From an uncultured bacterium (GTDB taxonomy: Bacteria > Patescibacteriota > Saccharimonadia > Saccharimonadales > Saccharimonadaceae), in the NCBI GenBank assembly GCA_903861015.1, contig CAIOSL010000061.1, positions 1 through 8,298 of the forward strand: a stretch of DNA of 8,298 nt. Direction: 5' to 3'. The position numbers were made by a program, and so were the translations under genes. Numbering within the stretch: position 1 is the first letter of the stretch; each line of letters opens with the position of its first letter. This document shows, in pieces, positions 1-4,663 of this stretch. A model generated the notes under the pieces. The model searched no databases. It saw only the letters and a list, made by a program, of their open reading frames with translations, and had not been told where the DNA came from.

Positions 1-440
1 CAGGTGAGTTTCCACGCCTTGATGCACCGCGTCAACCCGCTCAGTCCCGTCGAAATCGATTTAAAGTCGGGATGCCAACCATATTCATCAATCAACGCGC
101 CGCGGACCTCTTTCATATACCCCATCAGCGCCACGTGGTCGTAACCGCCACTTGCTATCAGATCACAAATCGCCTGCGATTCTTCCAGTGTCTGCCCGCG
201 ACCCTGGTTGCCGCCTGGGTACATTTTGCCGTTAATATAGGCGGTTTTAATGTCCAAACCATACTGATCATTCAAGCGTTTAATCCGGTCATAAACCCCG
301 ACTTTATCTGGTGGGTTGTTGCAAACCACCAGCCCAACCTCGGCATTAACATTATTTTGAGTAGCGTGAATAAACGCCTCGACCGTCGTGCCACCACCCG
401 ACGCCAAAACTGCAATTCTTGGACGATAAGTTTCACTCAT
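1..440 (-). CDS. purN: Phosphoribosylglycinamide formyltransferase (PurN-type), N-terminal part, cut by window edge
   Basis: PurN transfers a formyl group from 10-formyl-THF to GAR, the third step of de novo purine synthesis in the cytosol. The visible 146 residues begin with a beta strand and a glycine-rich phosphate-binding loop (ASGGGTT, residues 13-19), followed by LVVCNNP (38-43) and HVALMGYMKEV (102-112), the equivalent of the PurN G-[FY]-M-[KR] strand. Segments such as YINGKMYPGG and RGQTLEES (69-88) are longer than in E. coli PurN and match my memory of divergent PurN-like proteins. The catalytic HPG region should lie just beyond the left edge, so the active site cannot be checked. 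The ATG at 438-440 is preceded by a strong Shine-Dalgarno (GGAGGTG, about 5 nt spacing). The gene is divergent from the SemiSWEET gene. It could be a related formyltransferase-fold enzyme instead. Confidence 0.8.
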   Translation of the reverse strand, partial: MSETYRPRIAVLASGGGTTVEAFIHATQNNVNAEVGLVVCNNPPDKVGVYDRIKRLNDQYGLDIKTAYINGKMYPGGNQGRGQTLEESQAICDLIASGGYDHVALMGYMKEVRGALIDEYGWHPDFKSISTGLSGLTRCIKAWKLT

Positions 441-456
441 AAAACACCTCCATTAA

Positions 457-483
457 ATTGTATTCTTTTCTCTAGTGTATCAA
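457..483 (-). promoter_or_regulatory. Candidate promoter of the purN-like gene
   Basis: On the minus strand there is a TACAAT -10 box (457-462) with a TTGATA -35-like hexamer (478-483) 15 nt away. That spacing is short. The -10 lies about 16 nt before the start codon, leaving room for the GGAGGTG ribosome binding site. Assignment is by eye only. Confidence 0.35.
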
Positions 484-511
484 TAAACTAGAATAATCCG
501 TCACAAAACCA

Positions 512-517
512 TACAAT
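512..517 (+). promoter_or_regulatory. Candidate -10 of the SemiSWEET gene (near-leaderless)
   Basis: TACAAT lies 9 nt before the ATG at 527, so transcription would begin within a few bases of the start codon. No Shine-Dalgarno is present and no convincing -35 is seen. The arrangement resembles the starts at 3965 and 4127. Confidence 0.35.
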
Positions 518-526
518 AAGATAACA

Positions 527-814
527 ATGACTAAACCAAAAACCGTATTTGACCGCCACGACAATCCCTTATTAATCGACAAAATCGCCATGGTGGCTGC
601 ATTTTTGCACCCCGCCAGTGGGCTGCCCCAGCTGTTTGAAGTCCTTAATGGCAACACCGCCGGCGTGTCAGTTTGGTCATGGCTGTGCTTTATGGGGTTT
701 ACAGCCCTTTTCTTCGTCTACAGTTTGGCGCACAAGATCAAGCCGATGATCATTACCAACTTTTTATGGTTAATCATTGACACTACTATAATCATTGCCA
801 TATTAACACATTAA
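527..814 (+). CDS. SemiSWEET / PQ-loop family small membrane transporter
   Basis: This 95-residue protein has the size and layout of bacterial SemiSWEETs, triple-helix units that dimerise to move sugars or similar small solutes down a gradient. A short hydrophilic N-terminus is followed by three hydrophobic helices at about residues 18-38, 47-67 and 73-93. The PQ dipeptide (P34-Q35) sits at the end of helix 1, in SGLPQLFEVLNGNTAGVS, which is the PQ-loop signature with the usual small and Ser/Thr residues before helix 2. The substrate cannot be read from sequence. The gene has no Shine-Dalgarno and may be leaderless. It is divergent from purN, and its TAA overlaps the stop of the convergent gene at 811. 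Family assignment is fairly safe; sugar specificity is inferred from the family. Confidence 0.75.
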   Translation: MTKPKTVFDRHDNPLLIDKIAMVAAFLHPASGLPQLFEVLNGNTAGVSVWSWLCFMGFTALFFVYSLAHKIKPMIITNFLWLIIDTTIIIAILTH

Positions 815-1035
815 TATCGTAATCGGTCATAACAAACAGCTATCAAACTGCTGACCAGGGTCGCTATAAACGTTGGCACAACCAACAGCGGCGACAATCC
901 GCACTCCATATATGTACAAAAACAACCCAAAAAAATTGCCGATATGGTAATAACTGGGCTGTCTTTTTGGTCAATATTAACCTGGGTTAATATGATTAAT
1001 TCGATAATATAAATTACTGACAAGTAACTGATCAT
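811..1035 (-). CDS. Small two-helix membrane protein, unknown function
   Basis: I do not recognise this 74-residue protein. It has two hydrophobic stretches, about residues 3-17 and 28-68 with a probable break near 40-52, and a basic C-terminal end (CYDRLRY). Three cysteines fall in GCFCTYMECG. I chose the ATG at 1033-1035 because AGGGG lies about 8 nt upstream. The same frame stays open back to a TTG at 1137, but that stretch coincides with the hairpin array and gives a poor protein (Gly/Pro/Trp-rich), so it is more likely leader RNA. The stop overlaps that of the convergent SemiSWEET gene by 3 nt. An extended -10 promoter at 1232-1240 would give it a leader of about 190 nt. It might instead be a chance ORF downstream of a non-coding RNA. 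Confidence 0.45.
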   Translation of the reverse strand: MISYLSVIYIIELIILTQVNIDQKDSPVITISAIFLGCFCTYMECGLSPLLVVPTFIATLVSSLIAVCYDRLRY

Positions 1036-1054
1036 GCCATACCCCTGTTTAGGT
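1029..1054. repeat. Imperfect direct repeat, copy 1 (contains the start region of the small membrane gene)
   Basis: On the plus strand, TGATCATGCC, 8 nt, then GTTTAGGT. The partner at 1179-1205 reads TGACCATGCC, 9 nt, GTTTAGGT. I count 20 of 27 aligned positions identical, with the order kept and an offset of about 150 nt. On the minus strand this copy carries the AGGGG site and ATG of the 811-1035 gene. Confidence 0.55.
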
Positions 1055-1127
1055 TTTGGCGGCATACAAAAAAGCTCGCCGCCAGTGGTAACCCCGAGGG
1101 GCCACCCATAACCGTTTCCAGTTATGA

Positions 1128-1172
1128 CCATATACAACAGTGCTCTGACGACGAGCTGTTTGTTGTATATGG
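1128..1172. repeat. 12-bp perfect inverted repeat (stem A of the hairpin array)
   Basis: CCATATACAACA at 1128-1139 is the exact reverse complement of 1161-1172. The 21-nt interior contains a further GCTC/GAGC pairing (1142-1145 with 1153-1156). There is no T-run on either side, so it is not an ordinary intrinsic terminator. Confidence 0.85.
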
Positions 1173-1178
1173 ATTATT

Positions 1179-1205
1179 TGACCATGCCGTTTTACCGGTT
1201 TAGGT
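1179..1205. repeat. Imperfect direct repeat, copy 2
   Basis: This is the partner of 1029-1054. On the minus strand it also contains GGCATG followed by TCA, but the reading frame from that ATG closes after three codons (M-V-K-stop). Copies 1 and 2 bracket hairpins D to A (1057-1172), so the array sits between two versions of the same translation-start-like sequence. Confidence 0.55.
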
Positions 1206-1231
1206 CGGGGTCGAATTAACGACTTGAATAT

Positions 1232-1240
1232 ATTATATCA
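1232..1240 (-). promoter_or_regulatory. Extended -10 promoter (TGATATAAT)
   Basis: On the minus strand the sequence is TG-A-TATAAT, a perfect -10 with the TGn extension. No good -35 is needed or seen. Initiation 6-7 nt downstream would fall near 1225, immediately before the first hairpin of the array. It is not close enough to act on any other gene. Confidence 0.5.
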
Positions 1241-1270
1241 CCTAGTCACAAGTGTGGCGTATGGCTGAGC

Positions 1271-1522
1271 CTAATTAATGCCCAAAATGTCATTGATCTT
1301 TGGCCTGTCAAAGCCCAAGACTTTTTCCTCACCACCGTCATCTTTGGTGATGATCGTAAATGGCACGCCCAATTGACCACTCAATCGGTACAGTTCGGCC
1401 GCCAATTCTTGGCTTTGATCGGCCATCTTTTCTTCATATTCAATATTTCGCTCGCTCAAATACGATTTTAACGCTTTGCAATATCCACAGGTTCTGGTGC
1501 TATAAATTGTTATTTTTGTCAT
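1271..1522 (-). CDS. Glutaredoxin-like thiol-disulfide oxidoreductase
   Basis: This is an 83-residue single thioredoxin-fold protein. The order is beta strand KITIYS (3-8), redox motif CGYC (C12, C15), then LGVPFTII (52-58) with the cis-proline P54 that faces the active site, and VLGFDRPKI (68-76) in the place of the glutathione-contacting Gly-Gly/Cys-Asp segment. The CGYC motif and GFDRP ending are typical of the short glutaredoxin/NrdH-like group, which reduces protein disulfides or ribonucleotide reductase. Whether electrons come from glutathione, another low-molecular-weight thiol or thioredoxin reductase cannot be told. The ATG at 1520-1522 has AGGAG about 7 nt upstream. The gene begins 16 nt after the stop of the carbonic anhydrase-like gene, so the two probably share a message. 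Ends in TAG. Confidence 0.85.
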   Translation of the reverse strand: MTKITIYSTRTCGYCKALKSYLSERNIEYEEKMADQSQELAAELYRLSGQLGVPFTIITKDDGGEEKVLGFDRPKINDILGIN

Positions 1523-1538
1523 ACTATCTCCTCTATTT

Positions 1539-2570
1539 TTATAATTGTATCTCGTGAATGCGCATGGTGTGCATGTCGGTAACACCAACCAGCGTATGCA
1601 GCGTCATGTCTGGGTAGGCTTGTGCCAAAACCGCCTGCGACACCCGCGCAATATAACGTGATTTCTCGGCAGCCGCATCACGCTCCGAATTATGCAAAAA
1701 CGGCGTCAACACCAACAACAGCGCCCCGTCCTGGCGGTTAACACACCCCTGATCCAGATTCTCGGCGACTATACCGCCGGCCACGCGCACCGCCGCACCC
1801 CAGTCATAATCATAGGGGCCAATAATCAAGGCTTTGTTGGGTAGGTGCATCCAACCAAATGCCCGTCCGACGGCAATAATATTCTCGCCGTGGACCAGTT
1901 CGGCCACTGGTCGTTTTTGGCAACGAATCGCCGCCACGTGGTCGCGATTGCCCAGTGCAATTGGCAACAAATCGTCCAGCATATCTCGACGCATCCATGG
2001 GTAAAGTTGGCGCAGCCCGGCCAAGATCGCTTCTTCGTCATCGTCAAGCGAATCGGATATTCGCATAACCGTATCTTCGCTGCCATGAAATATCAAAGCA
2101 TCTTCGTCGGTCTCGATACCAATAACGATTGCCGCAACAACATCGTTTTGTTCGCCAAACATCGCCTCAAATTGCTTTTTTAATTTCATCGCTCCATCCA
2201 TGGCCATCGTCGTGTTGTAATTATGACCCGCGCAACCACGGTGATTATCGCCAGCCGAAAAATGATAAGTGCAAAGCGCCAACATCCGACTGCCGGCCGA
2301 TACCGCATCGCGCCTGGCTCGCACCACGATGTCGTTTAACAGCGGCGCACCCAGGTCAAATTTGCCGCCAATGTTGCGAAATGGCTGAAAAACACCGTCG
2401 GGTAACCCCGTCAAAAGCGGCAAATTGATTCGCCCATCCATGCACTTAAACGCCAATATATGGGTTGGATGATGTTTTTTGTAATAATGCAATTGGTCTT
2501 GCGCCTTTGGCGAACAAAATTCGTCACTGCGCGCATGATTCAAATCAAGAATATACCGTCTCAGGTCCAT
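1539..2570 (-). CDS. CsoSCA-like (carboxysomal-type beta) carbonic anhydrase, free-standing
   Basis: A 343-residue protein likely to interconvert CO2 and bicarbonate. The visible beta-class elements are C43-M-D45-G-R47 (first zinc ligand and the Asp-Arg dyad), FRNIGG (64-69) and YHFSAGDNHRGCAGH (102-116). In the last, H103 and C113 would be the remaining zinc ligands, and H110 gives an alternative HxxC reading. The HFS...H-x-G-C-A-x-H block and the later VIGIETDEDA (149-158) are hallmarks I associate with the carboxysome shell carbonic anhydrase family rather than with plant- or E. coli-type enzymes. Residues about 190-343 would correspond to the degenerate second CA-like domain. Carboxysomal members have about 500 residues; the N-terminal helical domain is absent here, since CxDxR is already at residue 43. 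The start ATG (2568-2570) has GAGGAG at good spacing. No Rubisco or shell gene is in the window. Confidence 0.7.
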   Translation of the reverse strand: MDLRRYILDLNHARSDEFCSPKAQDQLHYYKKHHPTHILAFKCMDGRINLPLLTGLPDGVFQPFRNIGGKFDLGAPLLNDIVVRARRDAVSAGSRMLALCTYHFSAGDNHRGCAGHNYNTTMAMDGAMKLKKQFEAMFGEQNDVVAAIVIGIETDEDALIFHGSEDTVMRISDSLDDDEEAILAGLRQLYPWMRRDMLDDLLPIALGNRDHVAAIRCQKRPVAELVHGENIIAVGRAFGWMHLPNKALIIGPYDYDWGAAVRVAGGIVAENLDQGCVNRQDGALLLVLTPFLHNSERDAAAEKSRYIARVSQAVLAQAYPDMTLHTLVGVTDMHTMRIHEIQL

Positions 2571-2597
2571 ATGACTCCTCGATAATTAGCTGTCTTA

Positions 2598-2627
2598 ATT
2601 GTACTCCTGATTGCAAGGCGGCAACAA
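2598..2627 (-). promoter_or_regulatory. Weak candidate promoter of the carbonic anhydrase-glutaredoxin operon
   Basis: On the minus strand TTGTTG (2622-2627) and TACAAT (2598-2603) are 18 nt apart and would give a leader of about 20 nt carrying the GAGGAG site. The -35 half overlaps the left arm of the AT-rich hairpin at 2626-2643. Confidence 0.3.
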
Positions 2628-2643
2628 TATCTAATCAGATATT
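2626..2643. repeat. AT-rich hairpin between the STAS-like gene and the carbonic anhydrase gene
   Basis: AATATCT (2626-2632) pairs perfectly with AGATATT (2637-2643) across a 4-nt loop. On the plus strand it is followed by AGC and T5, so it could act as a plus-strand terminator, but no plus-strand gene leads into it. In the minus direction there is no T-run after the stem. It might instead be an operator or help separate the two minus-strand transcripts. Confidence 0.4.
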
Positions 2644-2670
2644 AGCTTTTTATGATCTCTAGAGGCGATC

Positions 2671-3000
2671 CTACAAGGCTTTTAAATCACTATCGTTATC
2701 GTCATCTTCTAGGCTTTCTTGCATGTATCTATAGACGATTGAGATGATCTCGCGGATATTATCATTTGCATTTTTATAGGCCAGATTATCAAAAGCTATT
2801 CCTCTAAACTCTCGAATCGGGTCACTCACAAGTGCATGTATAAATGATTGAGTTGCACCATTAACGCCATTAAAATCTAAAATAATTTCGTTACCCTTGG
2901 ACAACTCTGGCATAACTTGTTCTATGCGGACCTTCTTAGCTATATCTTTATTCTCAGCAAATTCACCAATTAGTTTTCGCATCAATATTGTTTTCTTCAT
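2671..3000 (-). CDS. STAS-like (DUF4325-type) protein, probable partner of the HATPase
   Basis: This 109-residue protein looks like the STAS-like DUF4325 family. An N-terminal helix (MRKLIGEFAENKDIAKKVR) leads to NEIILDFNGVNGATQSFIHAL (37-57), the strand-turn-helix that in anti-anti-sigma factors carries the phospho-acceptor. T50 and S52 are the candidate residues here. A second strand follows (RGIAFDNL, 66-73), then a helix (about 78-96) and a strongly acidic tail (EDDDNDSD). In partner-switching systems such proteins bind, or are phosphorylated by, a GHKL ATPase. That function is inferred here from the neighbour. Its ATG overlaps the TGA of the HATPase gene (ATGA), and GAGG lies 5 nt upstream, so translation is probably coupled. 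Ends in TAG. AT-rich. Confidence 0.65.
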   Translation of the reverse strand: MKKTILMRKLIGEFAENKDIAKKVRIEQVMPELSKGNEIILDFNGVNGATQSFIHALVSDPIREFRGIAFDNLAYKNANDNIREIISIVYRYMQESLEDDDNDSDLKAL

Positions 3001-3965
3001 ACAAACCTCGGCTCTCTGTATTTACCCTTCTTACGTTCTCTTATTGCCTTGTCATAGACGTTGCCAATACTTGAAAGTAAGTCGTTAAATTCGGTTGTTT
3101 CATCAAGTGATATATCGACCGCAACCAATGTACCATTAAAGATTGGTGCATTATCGGTACTATTATGTGGATCCCGGTTGGGATCAGCGTACAATCTCGG
3201 CATCCCCTTTAATCGCTTGTCATGTTTAAGTAGCGTATACTCGGCATGGCCACTGTAAATTGCAAAGTAGTTACGCGTAATCTTTGCGATAGATTTAATG
3301 AAAAACAGCCCAGCTCCAGCATTCTCAGAAGTGCCGCCTTCTTTCCGGGTTGTTCCCGTAATGCCAGGTGTCAAAGCAAGTCGTAAAGCTTCGATGTCGG
3401 TTTTTGGATGCCAGTAGGTTTGCATACTTCTCCATACGCCGATACCCGTATCGCATATACCTATGCTGACGCGATTAGTTTTTTTATAGTATTGCGCTGC
3501 AACAACAGCACCATCTTTAGAAAAAGAGTGTTCTAATACATTACGGACTAACTCGCCTATAACATATTTAATAACAGTAGTATTCTCTTCCGACAAATGA
3601 AGAAGCGGGATGATATCAGTTATAAAACGTGACTGGTCGTCAGCCGTCTTAATAACTTTTATAGGAACAAACCTACCGGCCTCTTCCTTCTTGTTGTATG
3701 CAAAAGGCGATGGCGTCTTGGTAAGATCGTACAAGCCCATCCTGTCCAGATATATACCTGTATCTGGCACATTACCTACAATCTCTACGTTATCTTTACC
3801 GATTTGCATAGCAAGTGCCGCCGTCAAAACGAGATTCGCCGGATGGACAGTAACCCATTTGTCATGCGTAGAGATACTTAAAAAATCAGGGTTAGAAAGA
3901 TCTAGAGACTCTACGAAACCACGAAAATTACGTAAGTTACCCTGATTAGATAGATATATTTTCAT
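2997..3965 (-). CDS. GHKL-type ATPase (HATPase_c), anti-sigma/histidine-kinase-like, with N-terminal sensor-like domain
   Basis: A 322-residue soluble protein with a Bergerat ATP-binding fold. The N box is E138-LVRN142-VLEH146, the G1 box is D172-TGIG (172-176), and the G2 region is NAGAGLFFI (215-223). The segment between G1 and G2 is the ATP lid. No H-box/DHp helix, transmembrane segment or receiver domain is seen, so it is more like SpoIIAB-type serine kinases than a classical sensor kinase. Residues 1-110 form a separate region with HPANLVLTAAL and IYLDRMGLYD, which may be a degenerate STAS-like fold, as in related two-gene modules. The C-terminus is basic (RERKKGKYREPR). I chose the ATG at 3963-3965 because a complete promoter ends 6 nt before it; the 14 extra in-frame codons upstream overlap that promoter. 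It overlaps the STAS-like gene by 4 nt. Base composition is low: 20 G/C of 60 at 3481-3540. Confidence 0.75.
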   Translation of the reverse strand: MKIYLSNQGNLRNFRGFVESLDLSNPDFLSISTHDKWVTVHPANLVLTAALAMQIGKDNVEIVGNVPDTGIYLDRMGLYDLTKTPSPFAYNKKEEAGRFVPIKVIKTADDQSRFITDIIPLLHLSEENTTVIKYVIGELVRNVLEHSFSKDGAVVAAQYYKKTNRVSIGICDTGIGVWRSMQTYWHPKTDIEALRLALTPGITGTTRKEGGTSENAGAGLFFIKSIAKITRNYFAIYSGHAEYTLLKHDKRLKGMPRLYADPNRDPHNSTDNAPIFNGTLVAVDISLDETTEFNDLLSSIGNVYDKAIRERKKGKYREPRFV

Positions 3966-3971
3966 AATGTA

Positions 3972-4000
3972 ATTATACCCGTAGAACGTTTTTTTGTAAA
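3972..4000 (-). promoter_or_regulatory. Strong sigma70-type promoter of the HATPase/STAS-like operon, leaderless
   Basis: On the minus strand TTTACA (3995-4000) and a consensus TATAAT (3972-3977) are exactly 17 nt apart. The ATG begins 6 nt after the -10 box, where transcription would start, and no ribosome binding site precedes it. A leaderless mRNA is therefore expected. Confidence 0.7.
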
Positions 4001-4019
4001 TATACACCCTACGGGTATA
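3974..4019. repeat. 11-bp perfect inverted repeat bracketing the HATPase promoter (operator-like)
   Basis: TATACCCGTAG (3974-3984) and CTACGGGTATA (4009-4019) are exact reverse complements separated by 24 nt. One arm covers part of the -10 box and the spacer; the other lies just upstream of the -35. Arm centres are 35 nt apart, about 3.3 helical turns. This is the arrangement expected for two bound repressor units or a dimer-of-dimers. No T-run follows either arm, so a terminator is unlikely. Confidence 0.75.
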
Positions 4020-4044
4020 GCGCCCTCCTTTTAAAAAGTCGTCT

Positions 4045-4072
4045 TGTCGATTTAATTTAATTGTTATCGACA
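4045..4072. repeat. 7-bp inverted repeat in the divergent intergenic region
   Basis: TGTCGAT (4045-4051) and ATCGACA (4066-4072) flank 14 nt of pure A/T/one G sequence. They lie between the HATPase promoter and the start of the M14 gene. A binding site is possible, but the arms are short enough to be chance. Confidence 0.4.
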
Positions 4073-4113
4073 GATCACAACTGTATTAACTATATTATTA
4101 CTCCAATTAATAC

Positions 4114-4119
4114 TATAAT
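4114..4119 (+). promoter_or_regulatory. -10 box of the M14 peptidase gene, leaderless
   Basis: A consensus TATAAT lies 7 nt before the ATG at 4127 with no Shine-Dalgarno. No clear -35 is found at 16-18 nt. Transcription would start at or next to the start codon. Confidence 0.5.
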
Positions 4120-4126
4120 ACTACTA

Positions 4127-4516
4127 ATGCTTAAGCGGGCGCGAGAAAGGACTCGATCGAATAAGCCACTGTTGGCTGCTCGATTATTCTTATCAAAAAT
4201 ACCCTGGCAGGCTTGGGCTGTTTTGCTGGTTGTAATCATATCCGTATCTTATACCGTCGCCTTTATTGTCCCCAGAACCCTCGCCTTCTCTTACTCGCAA
4301 AACCAATACTGCTCTAGCACCATAACCTTGCTGCCAAATATTTACGAGCAATCAGGAAGCTCGGATTTCAAAATACAGGCCACAGGTGGGGTAAAGATAG
4401 GGGATTTATATCTGTTTTCTAGCCATATCTGCATCACACCAACCAGCCCACCCCAAAGCGAATCCATACAAATCAACTACTCGCCTTTTGGATCGCCAGT
4501 ATTCCGTCATAATTAG
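4127..4516 (+). CDS. M14 peptidase, N-terminal part with membrane anchor, ends at in-frame TAG
   Basis: These 129 residues are the front of one long reading frame that runs to 6064. A basic cytoplasmic stretch (KRARERTRSNK) precedes a hydrophobic anchor (about residues 27-48, AWAVLLVVIISVSYTVAFIV), then an extracytoplasmic Ser/Thr-rich beta-type region. Codon 130 is TAG (4514-4516). The same frame continues without another stop through plausible protein sequence into the peptidase. A change from CAG (Gln) is one substitution away. As it stands the fragment would be an anchored stub without catalytic residues. I chose the ATG at 4127 rather than the TTG at 4061 because of the -10 box at 4114-4119. 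TAG ends two other genes in this window, so it is probably a true stop. Confidence 0.7.
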   Translation: MLKRARERTRSNKPLLAARLFLSKIPWQAWAVLLVVIISVSYTVAFIVPRTLAFSYSQNQYCSSTITLLPNIYEQSGSSDFKIQATGGVKIGDLYLFSSHICITPTSPPQSESIQINYSPFGSPVFRHN

Positions 4517-4663
4517 GTCGTTAGTGTTGGCCAAAAACCAAAGGTCAGCCCAAGTTTTGATAAACCCCTAGCCCTTCACCAGTCGATCGAGTTCGCACTT
4601 GACCAGTCCGATAACACTTTTACTTATCGACTAAAAATCGGCGACAAATCAAGTCAATGCGAC

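Larger units (their letters stand above)
1057..1225 (-). ncRNA. Candidate structured RNA or 5' leader: contiguous hairpin array
   Basis: Reading the minus strand from the predicted start near 1225, six hairpins follow one another. F: GTCG/CGAC (1210-1223). E: GACC/GGTC plus CCG/CGG (1180-1206). A: a perfect 12-bp stem (1161-1172 with 1128-1139) with an inner 4-bp GCTC/GAGC helix. B: an 8-9 bp stem capped by a GAAA tetraloop (1106-1127). C: GTGG/CCAC plus CCCC/GGGG with a 3-nt bulge (1085-1105). D: a perfect 7-bp TGGCGGC/GCCGCCA stem with a 14-nt loop holding U6 (1057-1084). A, B, C and D abut with no unpaired base between them. In B the pairs 1113-1120 and 1106-1127 are G-U on the minus-strand RNA but would be C-A mismatches on the plus strand, which favours minus-strand transcription and a GNRA loop. 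I recognise no known riboswitch, RNase P, tmRNA or SRP core. Confidence 0.5.

Noticed and set aside
1..60. Frameshift in the purN-like gene, because another frame (DGTERVDAVHQGVETHL) also looks protein-like
   Set aside because: The original frame stays open to the edge, the alternative frame is closed by a stop just upstream, and the spacing to the expected HPG motif fits the original frame.
1036..1137. N-terminal extension of the small membrane protein from a TTG at 1137
   Set aside because: The stretch coincides base for base with hairpins B, C and D, encodes Gly/Pro/Trp-rich low-plausibility protein, and a Shine-Dalgarno plus ATG exist at 1035.
1128..1172. Intrinsic terminator for the glutaredoxin transcript
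   Set aside because: No T-run follows the stem on either strand, and a new extended -10 promoter lies between the glutaredoxin stop and this stem.
1057..1225. c-di-GMP-I (GEMM), cobalamin or ZTP riboswitch, suggested by CCTAAACC, GGGGTTACC and CCACTGG
   Set aside because: Only short words match. The order and the conserved cores of these classes are not present.
1845..2428. Plus-strand ORFs opposite the carbonic anhydrase gene
   Set aside because: They lie entirely antisense to a gene with clear family motifs, have no ribosome sites and show no recognisable domains.
2997..3000. Recoding of UGA as glycine (code 25), as in some Patescibacteria
   Set aside because: TGA ends the HATPase gene at a classical ATGA overlap, no other gene has an internal TGA, and glycine is encoded normally.
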